Shown one piece after another: positions 9,626 to 16,286 of a DNA stretch of 64,000 bases. This stretch comes from Echinicola sp. 20G. GTDB taxonomy: Bacteria > Bacteroidota > Bacteroidia > Cytophagales > Cyclobacteriaceae. Both the position numbers and the translations under genes were made by a program. The stretch is taken from positions 5,028,501-5,092,500 of the forward strand of contig NZ_AP024154.1 of assembly GCF_015533855.1 (NCBI RefSeq), given 5' to 3'. The notes beneath the pieces were generated by a model, which ran no database searches, was not told the DNA's origin, and saw nothing but the letters and a program-made list of their open reading frames with translations. The stretch's first letter is position 1; each line of letters starts with the position of its first letter.

Positions 9626-10018
9626 TTATTTAGAAACAGTTTTCTTTCTTACCACCAAAAACCAATCAGGGTCTCGATCCAGTTCCAAATAGCCAAAGTC
9701 ATAACAATAAACATACACATTGCCTTTTTTGTTAACATATTGATGCGTGTGGTATTTGAACTGAAAGCCTTCTTGCAAAAGTTTCTCCCGATTGACTTTT
9801 ATCGTTTCATCGGTATTTTGCAAAATTGATTCCAAAATATTTCTGTTTTTCTTTAAAGCATTGTTAATGTTTCTAATCACATTGTTCTTTACTGCCTTTA
9901 ACTGATTATTATAGTTGTTACGACATTGATCGTCGCAAAATTTTTTGTCGGCCCTTCCTTGAACAGGCTGATCACAATACAAACAATTCTTTCCATTCCC
10001 AAGCATAAAAAATAGCAT
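9626..10018 (-). CDS. small zinc-ribbon hypothetical protein
   Basis: A 130-residue basic protein. Near the N-terminus, 'CLYCDQPVQGRADKKFCDDQC' provides four cysteines in a CxxC...CxxxC arrangement, as in short zinc-ribbon families such as DUF2116-like. The middle is rich in Asn and Lys and probably helical. The C-terminus, 'VYVYCYDFGYLELDRDPDWFLVVRKK', is aromatic and beta-like. A second in-frame ATG at 10006 is an equally good start. The role is unknown; the zinc ribbon and basic charge would suit nucleic-acid binding, but that is inference. Confidence 0.7.
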   Translation of the reverse strand: MLFFMLGNGKNCLYCDQPVQGRADKKFCDDQCRNNYNNQLKAVKNNVIRNINNALKKNRNILESILQNTDETIKVNREKLLQEGFQFKYHTHQYVNKKGNVYVYCYDFGYLELDRDPDWFLVVRKKTVSK

Positions 10019-10146
10019 TTAAGGTAAAAAACTAATGGAATTTACAAAGCAAAACACACATTAGCAAACACTTACAAACGACTGTAAACGGAAAGAAACA
10101 TTTAATACCCGACTATCAATGTCTCCAATCTTCAACTTTGAGTCAT

Positions 10147-10171
10147 TAACGATAAATAGAAATAATCGTTA
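10147..10171 (+). promoter_or_regulatory. inverted repeat upstream of ssb
   Basis: The arms TAACGAT and ATCGTTA form a perfect 7-bp inverted repeat with an 11-nt spacer, 32 bp before the ssb start codon. It could be an operator or part of the leader. No known regulator motif is recognised. Confidence 0.3.
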
Positions 10172-10202
10172 GTGAATATTCTTTAACCTAAATTTTAGCA
10201 TT

Positions 10203-10553
10203 ATGAACACTTTAAGAAACAAAGTTCAACTGATCGGAAGGCTTGGTGCAAAAGCAGATTTCAAAGTTCTGGAAAATGGGAATGCCATGGCCCGAATAAG
10301 TTTGGCCACTAATGAAGTCTACAAAAACAACAAAGGTGAGCGCATAGAGGACACTACCTGGCATCAGTTAGTGGCTTGGGGAAAAACTGCAGAGATTATC
10401 AATAAGTACACTAACAAAGGAAGTGAAATCGCCATTGAAGGTAAATTGATCAACAGGACCTACACGGATAAACAAGGTGTAAAAAAATACATTACAGAAA
10501 TTCAGGTCAATGATTTGGTGCTCTTAGGTGATAAGAATAAAGCAGAAGCTTGA
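10203..10553 (+). CDS. ssb: single-stranded DNA-binding protein, short paralogue
   Basis: A 116-residue OB-fold SSB. 'NKVQLIGRLGAKADFK', 'MARISLATNEVYKNNKGE', 'TTWHQLVAWGKTAEIINKY' and 'KGSEIAIEGKLINRTYTDKQG' are classic SSB blocks. The protein ends in 'LLGDKNKAEA' directly after the OB fold. It therefore lacks both the flexible linker and the acidic DDDIPF-like tip through which housekeeping SSBs recruit repair and replication partners. This points to a secondary SSB, as in competence or stress-specific copies. Two hairpins follow it. The upstream inverted repeat suggests its own promoter. Confidence 0.9.
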   Translation: MNTLRNKVQLIGRLGAKADFKVLENGNAMARISLATNEVYKNNKGERIEDTTWHQLVAWGKTAEIINKYTNKGSEIAIEGKLINRTYTDKQGVKKYITEIQVNDLVLLGDKNKAEA

Positions 10554-10580
10554 GGGTGAACTTTTTACTTGTTGATCAAA

Positions 10581-10601
10581 AGGCTCACTATGTTTGAGCC
10601 T
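10581..10601 (+). terminator. terminator-like hairpin after ssb
   Basis: A 7-bp stem (AGGCTCA paired with TGAGCCT) with a 7-nt loop is followed by GTTTTAT. It starts 28 bp after the ssb stop codon. Confidence 0.5.
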
Positions 10602-10704
10602 GTTTTATGATGTATTCAAGAGTAAAACCTCCTTGATTCATTGTATTATCTTAAATCAAGTAAAACCGGATGAATTTTAAACTACGCATAAAATCATATT
10701 CAAT

Positions 10705-10730
10705 AAAAAAGCCGCGTTTGCGGCTTTTTT
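10705..10730. terminator. bidirectional terminator between ssb and carbonic anhydrase
   Basis: A stem of AAAAAAGCCGC paired with GCGGCTTTTTT around a GTTT loop. It has a T-run on each strand and lies between convergent genes, so it should serve both. Confidence 0.85.
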
Positions 10731-10753
10731 ATTCGAACAAAATTTATGTCAAC

Positions 10754-11392
10754 TTAATCATTCAATAGCGTTTTTGTGAATTCCACTTCTCCCGTTTCCA
10801 CATCATAGTAACAACCCACAATACCAATATCTCCACTTTCAAATAGTTCCTTTAGAACAGCACTTCGCTCAAGAATTTGGTCCATGGTATGGATGACATT
10901 AAAATGGGCAACCTTTTCCACAAATGAAGGGTCAGTCAACTCTGCATCTGGCATCTGTCCTTTGACTTCTTCGATGGATGGATTTACTTTTTCTAATAGA
11001 CCTGTAAGGTTTCCCATCTTTACCCCAGCACACGCACCGTTTACTGCGCCACATTTGCTGTGTCCAAGGACAACAATCAACTTGGAACCTGCCACTTTGC
11101 AGGCATATTCCATGCTTCCCAAAATATCTTCATTGGCAACATTTCCAGCAATACGTGTACTGAAAATATCTCCCAACCCTTGGTCAAAAATCAATTCAGC
11201 AGAAGTCCGGCTATCGATGCAGCTTAATACAATCGCAAATGGCCATTGTCCATCTTTGGTATCATTTACCTGCTCCAGCAAGTTTCGGTTTACCTTCAAG
11301 TTATTTACAAAACGTTGATTCCCTTCTTTAAGAAACTGCAATGCTTTGGCAGGAGTTACTGTCGCTTGGGTTTCCGCGGTATGTGCTTTCAT
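10754..11392 (-). CDS. beta-class carbonic anhydrase
   Basis: A 212-residue beta-carbonic anhydrase that interconverts CO2 and bicarbonate. The zinc ligands are visible as C58 in 'SCIDSRTS' and H111 and C114 in 'LGHSKCGAVNGA'; D60 and R62 form the conserved Asp-Arg dyad. There is no signal peptide, so it acts in the cytoplasm. It lies 21 bp after a SulP transporter gene on the same strand with no terminator between them. Such pairs, in other bacteria, link bicarbonate uptake to carboxylation reactions, so the pair probably supplies inorganic carbon for anaplerosis rather than handling sulfate. Confidence 0.93.
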   Translation of the reverse strand: MKAHTAETQATVTPAKALQFLKEGNQRFVNNLKVNRNLLEQVNDTKDGQWPFAIVLSCIDSRTSAELIFDQGLGDIFSTRIAGNVANEDILGSMEYACKVAGSKLIVVLGHSKCGAVNGACAGVKMGNLTGLLEKVNPSIEEVKGQMPDAELTDPSFVEKVAHFNVIHTMDQILERSAVLKELFESGDIGIVGCYYDVETGEVEFTKTLLND

Positions 11393-11413
11393 ATATTTTG
11401 AGTCTTATTGATT

Positions 11414-13069
11414 TTAGTTAATGTGATTGTTATCGTTGATTAATTCGGTAATCACTTCTTTGTGAGAAGTTTTTCCGTTCTTTCTGTAAGTTAATATTTT
11501 CTTGTGTTCGGTTGAAACATGATTGTATTCATCCAAATCGTTCTCAATATTATAAGCTTTTTTAAAGCCTACCAACTTTACATTAATTTCTTTTTCCTGG
11601 GCCTGGATTTCCTTAAATTCTTTGATAAGCTCCAGTACATCATGGGCGACATACACGGTATCAGAAGCGTCAATCACTACATTAGCTCCTTTTGGAATAT
11701 GGTTTAGGGTTTGTTTAATCGCTGCTTTGTTCAAGAAAGATACTTCCTGAGCCAAATCTACATGGATGACATCACCATCCTGGTAACCTTCTTTATTGAA
11801 ATAGTAACTGCGTTTGGCATTTCCTCTCAACACAAAGAATACACTGATTACGATTCCCAAAGCTACTCCTTTCAATAAGTCCAAGAAGACAACCGCACTT
11901 AAAGTTGCTATAAAAGGCACAAACTGATATTTGCCCTGATCCCAGTAATATTTGAATGTAGCCGGCTTGGCCAACTTATAACCAATCATCAATAGAATGG
12001 CAGCCAAAGTTGCCAAAGGTATTTTATTCAAAATAACAGGAATACTTAGCACACTGATCAGTAAGAAAATCCCGTGAATAATGGCAGACATCTTTGATTT
12101 TGCTCCAGAATTGACATTAGCAGTGGTCCTAACTACTACTGAAGTCATTGGAAGACCACCCAACAGACCACTTACAATATTTCCGACACCTTGTGCTTTT
12201 AACTCTACATTGGTATTGGTAACTCTCTTCATTGGATCCATCCGGTCTGCTGCCTCTACGCATAAGAGGGTCTCAATAGAAGCAACTACTGCTATGGTGA
12301 TGGCCACTATCCAAACCTCTGGATTGCTTATTGAAGAAAATTGAGGCAATGTGATTAAATTCTTAAAATCTTCCATAGACTCCGGAACGGGCAAGCTCAC
12401 CAAATACTTTTCTCCAATGGCTAAGGGACTTCCAGTGATTATTAAAACTTGGTTAACCAATACCCCTACGATTACCGCAACCAAAGCTGAAGGCACCAAT
12501 TTTAATCTTTTCAAAGCAGGAACCTTGTCCCAGCCGATCAAGATGAATAATGAAATGGCCGTTACTAGAATAACTCCTACCTGCACGTCAGTAAATGAAG
12601 CCGCAATTCCAGAAAATATAGCAAATCCTGAACCCACTTCAGCATCAGAGCCCAAAGCCACAGGAATCTGCTTCAAAAAGATAATCACACCAATACCAGC
12701 CAACATCCCCGTGATTACATTGCTCGGGATATAATTAGAAATACTCCCTGCTCTCATAAAGCCAAGAGCTAGCTGAATGACACCTGACAAAACAACTGCC
12801 ACCAAAAATATTTCAAATGCACCCAAATCTTGGAGTGCCACCAATACAATAGCTGTCAACCCTGCTGCAGGACCAGAAACACTGATGTGGGATTGACTAA
12901 GAGATCCTACTATTATTCCTCCGACTATCCCTGTGATAATTCCTGAAAACAACGGGGCTCCAGAAGCCATGGCAATGCCTAGACACAGTGGAAGTGCTAC
13001 CAGAAACACCACCAATCCTGAAGGCACATCGGATTTTAAAGTCGCAAAGAGATTATTCTTCTTTGTCAT
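11414..13069 (-). CDS. SulP (SLC26) family anion transporter with STAS domain
   Basis: A 551-residue membrane transporter with about 11-12 helices over residues 15-420 and a C-terminal cytoplasmic STAS domain (about 430-540, 'VIHVDLAQEVSFLNKAAIKQ'). The N-terminal 'DVPSGLVVFLVALPLCLGIAMASGAP' region (core LPLCLGIAMASG) and 'QSHISVSGPAAGLTAIV' are SulP signatures. SulP proteins move sulfate, bicarbonate or other anions. The carbonic anhydrase gene 21 bp downstream favours bicarbonate as cargo, as for BicA-type carriers; this is inference from context. Transcription likely starts in 13070-13212. Confidence 0.9.
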   Translation of the reverse strand: MTKKNNLFATLKSDVPSGLVVFLVALPLCLGIAMASGAPLFSGIITGIVGGIIVGSLSQSHISVSGPAAGLTAIVLVALQDLGAFEIFLVAVVLSGVIQLALGFMRAGSISNYIPSNVITGMLAGIGVIIFLKQIPVALGSDAEVGSGFAIFSGIAASFTDVQVGVILVTAISLFILIGWDKVPALKRLKLVPSALVAVIVGVLVNQVLIITGSPLAIGEKYLVSLPVPESMEDFKNLITLPQFSSISNPEVWIVAITIAVVASIETLLCVEAADRMDPMKRVTNTNVELKAQGVGNIVSGLLGGLPMTSVVVRTTANVNSGAKSKMSAIIHGIFLLISVLSIPVILNKIPLATLAAILLMIGYKLAKPATFKYYWDQGKYQFVPFIATLSAVVFLDLLKGVALGIVISVFFVLRGNAKRSYYFNKEGYQDGDVIHVDLAQEVSFLNKAAIKQTLNHIPKGANVVIDASDTVYVAHDVLELIKEFKEIQAQEKEINVKLVGFKKAYNIENDLDEYNHVSTEHKKILTYRKNGKTSHKEVITELINDNNHIN

Positions 13070-13212
13070 AAAATTTTGTTCGTTATGTTATTCAAACTGT
13101 ACAATTGATAATATTTTACATCTGAGGATATAAAACACCAGTACTCAATACCTAAAATAAACAGTTCAGGGATGAGCATAACTTCCTAAGAGAAGTCATC
13201 TTTAACAAAATT

Positions 13213-13620
13213 TTATGATAATTCTGGAGGGGGGCAAAATTGATCGGCCATTACAAAGGCATAATCTTTTTCTCTGTGGTAGTCTAAATTACCTTTCTCT
13301 TGGAAAACAGCAATAATCACTTTCCAGTTTTCCATTCTTTTGATAAACTCAGACTTTTCTGTTTTATTATTCTCAGCACTTTCCTCTTCCTCTTCCACTA
13401 CCGAGTAAAACATGGAAACATCTACATTACTATCTACCAAAACTATTACAGTTGGGGTAAACACAAACATTCCAAACAGCACCAAAAATAGTGCGGCGAT
13501 TTGTTTGCGATTGTATGTGAACGTTTCTTTCAAGCTTATTTTAAAAAGATTTATATACTGTTTAATACGCCAAAAATAATCAAAAGTTTGTGAAAACCGT
13601 AAACACCAACCTTCAAACAT
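13213..13620 (-). CDS. small single-span membrane protein, unknown function
   Basis: A protein of up to 135 residues with one hydrophobic segment ('IAALFLVLFGMFVFTPTVIVLV', about 41-62) and a following acidic stretch with EEEEE. The C-terminus is soluble and ends in 'QFCPPPELS'. The annotated ATG gives an N-terminus of unusual aromatic content; a TTG at 13533 ('LKETFTYNRKQ') would give a tidier 106-residue protein, so the start is uncertain. I do not recognise the family. A palindrome with TTGAC-N4-GTCAA lies 22 bp before the ATG and may control it. The Asp/Glu-rich domain after the membrane span probably faces the periplasm. Confidence 0.6.
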   Translation of the reverse strand: MFEGWCLRFSQTFDYFWRIKQYINLFKISLKETFTYNRKQIAALFLVLFGMFVFTPTVIVLVDSNVDVSMFYSVVEEEEESAENNKTEKSEFIKRMENWKVIIAVFQEKGNLDYHREKDYAFVMADQFCPPPELS

Positions 13621-13641
13621 TTCGAAAAAACACTGTTTTCA

Positions 13642-13676
13642 AGGTATTTATATTGACTTATGTCAATTAAATACCT
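13642..13676 (-). promoter_or_regulatory. FNR/CRP-like palindrome in a long imperfect hairpin
   Basis: TTGACTTATGTCAA (13653-13666) is a perfect palindrome of the CRP/FNR half-site type. It is flanked by AGGTATTTA and TAAATACCT arms, so the whole block can also fold as a hairpin with one unpaired base. It lies between the end of the aldo/keto reductase operon and the small membrane protein. It may be an operator for the latter, a terminator for the former, or both. Confidence 0.45.
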
Positions 13677-13720
13677 GAACTCACCTTTAATGACCAATAA
13701 TAAAAAATCATACATTTAAA

Positions 13721-14617
13721 TTATCGATGCACATTATATATATTTCTTGGCAATGAATTTTGAAGTTCGATAAGCTTAGATTGAAGCGCTTCACCTATCT
13801 CCAAAGCAGCTAGTGTTTCATGAAGTTGACTTTCAGTACGGATTCCGCTAACTACGGAGGCCACCGCGCTGTGTTGTAAGGGAAAATTCAACACTAACTT
13901 TCTGATAGCGTCAAGACTCTCTCCCTTTTGCATTAGCATCGATTTGATCTTGGCTACATCTTCTTCAGTCCAATTCAAATATTCTTTAGCGGGCTTGTCT
14001 AACAGAATTCCCTTGGCATAGGCTCCGCGGACCAGTACACTGATATTTTTCTGATCCAGCAAGTCCAAGCAACTTTCTTCCGGCCTTCGGTCCAACATAC
14101 TGTATTGCATCATCACTCCTGAAATATTGGACTTTTCTACATACCTCCTAATGACATTGGGACGAATGGATGAAATCCCGTAAGCCCTTATCTTCCCCAT
14201 TTCTTTCAAAGCCTCAAATGCTTCAATGGTCTCATCAATTGGATCTTCAATCGTTCCGCCATGCAACTGATAAAAATCAATATAATCTGTTTGGAGTCTG
14301 GCTAAGCTTTTATCCACCGCTTTTAAAATATATGACTTGCTCGGGTTCCAATCCCAGCCACTCCCATTTTCTCGAATTTGATTTCCTACCTTAGTGGCAA
14401 GAATTATGTCGCTTCTATTCTCCTTTAGTGCTTCTCCGACAAGCCTTTCATTTTCTCCTGCATCGTATAAATCTGCTGTATCAAAATAGTTGATTCCTTG
14501 ATCAATTGCCTTTTTGACAAGCGCAATATCATGTTGCTTACTTCCTTTGAGAGACATGCAGCCAAATGACACTTCACTTATTTTGATATCAGAATTTCCT
14601 AATAGATTATATTTCAT
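13721..14617 (-). CDS. aldo/keto reductase
   Basis: A 298-residue NAD(P)H-dependent reductase with a TIM-barrel fold. The catalytic tetrad is D46, Y51, K76 and H119 ('YFDTADLYDAGE', 'LATKVG', 'YQLHGG'). It belongs to the YajO/AKR11-like group of general aldehyde and ketone reductases; the substrate is unknown. It sits 31 bp downstream of a second aldo/keto reductase on the same strand, so the two are likely cotranscribed. They are only distantly similar, so this is not a recent duplication. Confidence 0.9.
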   Translation of the reverse strand: MKYNLLGNSDIKISEVSFGCMSLKGSKQHDIALVKKAIDQGINYFDTADLYDAGENERLVGEALKENRSDIILATKVGNQIRENGSGWDWNPSKSYILKAVDKSLARLQTDYIDFYQLHGGTIEDPIDETIEAFEALKEMGKIRAYGISSIRPNVIRRYVEKSNISGVMMQYSMLDRRPEESCLDLLDQKNISVLVRGAYAKGILLDKPAKEYLNWTEEDVAKIKSMLMQKGESLDAIRKLVLNFPLQHSAVASVVSGIRTESQLHETLAALEIGEALQSKLIELQNSLPRNIYNVHR

Positions 14618-14648
14618 TTTAAGCGTAGACGTTATGGTTCTGACTCAA

Positions 14649-15635
14649 TTACCAAAGCTGATGCACATCAGCTTTGATATACTTTTCATAGACACTTTTC
14701 ACAGCTGTCATTTGTTCAGTACTAAGCTCAGGCAATCCAGCTGCATTGATGTTATCGATTACTTGACCTTCTCTGGAAGCGCCAGGAATTACGGTACTCA
14801 CCTCATCAAACATCAAAATCCACCTCAAAGCCCACTTAGCCAAGGGTTCAACTCCAGAGAAAATATCCTTTAGTTCTTCAACAGCAGTCAACCCCTTTTC
14901 AAAATCCACTCCAGAAAAAGTCTCTCCTTTATCAAAAGCCTTTCCTTCTCTATTAAAATTTCTATGGTCATTTTCATCAAACTTTCTACTCAGAGTCATT
15001 TTCCCAGAAAGCATGCCACTTGCCAATGGAACACGAGCAATTATTCCTACATTTTTTGTCTTCGCCTTTGCAAAGAAAGTTTCTGCTGGCTTTTGACGGA
15101 ACATATTAAAGATTATCTGAACAGTCGTCACATTGGAATATTGGATAGCCAACTCGGCTTCCATGACCTTTTCCACACTGACTCCCATATTCCTGATTTT
15201 GCCTTCATCTTTTAACCGCTCAAACAGCTCAAATATTTCATCCCTTTGAAAAACTTCTGTTGGAGGACAGTGCAATTGAATAAGATCAAGCGTTTCTAAC
15301 TGCATGTTTTTAAGGCTTACTTCCACATAGGTCCTCAGTGCCGCTGGCGTATAACCTTCATTGACATGAGGGTTAATTTGTCTTCCACATTTTGTCGCTA
15401 CAAAAATATCTTCGGATCGGCTTTTAAGCAGTTTTCCCACAGCTTCCTCGCTCATTCCTGCATCGTATACATCCGCAGTATCCAAGAAATTCACTCCATT
15501 ATCTATGGCTGCATTTAAAATTTTGTCTGCAGCTTTCCCATCAAATGAGCCACCCCAACCTCCACCTACTTGCCAAGTCCCAAGGGAAACTTCTGATATA
15601 TTGAAACCAGTCTTTCCAAGCTTTCTATATCTCAT
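14649..15635 (-). CDS. aldo/keto reductase
   Basis: A 328-residue aldo/keto reductase with catalytic D52, Y57, K82 and H122 ('FLDTADVYDAGM', 'VATKCGRQ', 'IQLHCPP'). The C-terminal part contains 'MLSGKMT' and 'ALRWILMFDEVSTVIPGASREGQV', the usual NADP(H)-binding stretch. It is the first gene of the two-gene reductase operon. It is divergent from the Dabb-protein gene across a 198-bp region containing a perfect TGTAC-N4-GTACA repeat, which may coordinate both. The physiological substrate is unknown. Confidence 0.9.
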   Translation of the reverse strand: MRYRKLGKTGFNISEVSLGTWQVGGGWGGSFDGKAADKILNAAIDNGVNFLDTADVYDAGMSEEAVGKLLKSRSEDIFVATKCGRQINPHVNEGYTPAALRTYVEVSLKNMQLETLDLIQLHCPPTEVFQRDEIFELFERLKDEGKIRNMGVSVEKVMEAELAIQYSNVTTVQIIFNMFRQKPAETFFAKAKTKNVGIIARVPLASGMLSGKMTLSRKFDENDHRNFNREGKAFDKGETFSGVDFEKGLTAVEELKDIFSGVEPLAKWALRWILMFDEVSTVIPGASREGQVIDNINAAGLPELSTEQMTAVKSVYEKYIKADVHQLW

Positions 15636-15733
15636 AGTTCATCAATATTATTTTTAGCCATTTATTTTATTTACATTTAACTAATCAAGCTGTATTTACA
15701 AAACTCAACCCATTGTAACTTATACATTAAAGT

Positions 15734-15747
15734 TGTACTTTCGTACA
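15734..15747. promoter_or_regulatory. palindrome in the divergent aldo/keto reductase - Dabb promoter region
   Basis: TGTACTTTCGTACA is an inverted repeat with 5-bp arms and a 4-nt spacer. It lies 99 bp from the reductase start and 86 bp from the Dabb start. Its form resembles the GTAC-type boxes bound by HxlR/DUF24 redox or electrophile sensors, but no such regulator is in the window. Confidence 0.4.
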
Positions 15748-15833
15748 CACTATATTTTAATTCATAACACAGCTTTTCGATAACTACTCATATCCATGTT
15801 TAGCTAATCAATATTAAACAAGATCTGTTAACT

Positions 15834-16226
15834 ATGAAAACTAGAAGGAAATTTATTAACGGCCTTTTGATCCTAGGAACGGGGCTTTTCGCTTCCAAAA
15901 AAGTTAGTGCCCATCCTGCAAAATCAGTATTAATTCACCAAGTATATTTCTGGTTAAAAAACCCAAAGAAAGACCTGAAAGGCTTTATTGAAGGATGTGA
16001 AAAGCTAGTTAAAATTGACAGTATAAAAAAAGCATACATCGGTACTCCAGCCGTAACAGAAAGGAGAGATGTAGTGGACCATTCTTTTCAGGTTTCCCTT
16101 ACCGTATATTTTGATTCATTAGAAGACCATAACCACTACCAATTGCATGAAGACCACAAAGCTTTTATTGCTGCCCATGAAGGTAAATGGGAAAAAGTTC
16201 AAGTGTATGACACAAAAATTAAATGA
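15834..16226 (+). CDS. exported Dabb-domain (stress-responsive alpha/beta barrel) protein
   Basis: A 130-residue protein. The N-terminus, 'MKTRRKFINGLLILGTGLFA', is a twin-arginine-like or Sec signal sequence ending near 'KVSAHPA'. The rest fits a Dabb ferredoxin-like barrel: 'SVLIHQVYFWLKNPKKDLKGF' (core HQVYFWLK) at the start and 'HEDHKAFIAAHEGKWEKVQVYD' at the end. Dabb proteins are small dimers with roles from cyclases to stress proteins; this one should act in the periplasm. It is divergent from two aldo/keto reductases. The hybrid kinase gene begins 61 bp downstream. Confidence 0.8.
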   Translation: MKTRRKFINGLLILGTGLFASKKVSAHPAKSVLIHQVYFWLKNPKKDLKGFIEGCEKLVKIDSIKKAYIGTPAVTERRDVVDHSFQVSLTVYFDSLEDHNHYQLHEDHKAFIAAHEGKWEKVQVYDTKIK

Positions 16227-16286
16227 TCCAGTTTTGACTTCCTATTTCCTCCACACACTTGGATCATAAATCTGAAGATAGCTTTA

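Noticed and set aside
14341..14400. A tRNA-like TTCCAATCCC segment
   Set aside because: It lies inside the coding sequence of an aldo/keto reductase and no cloverleaf can be drawn around it.
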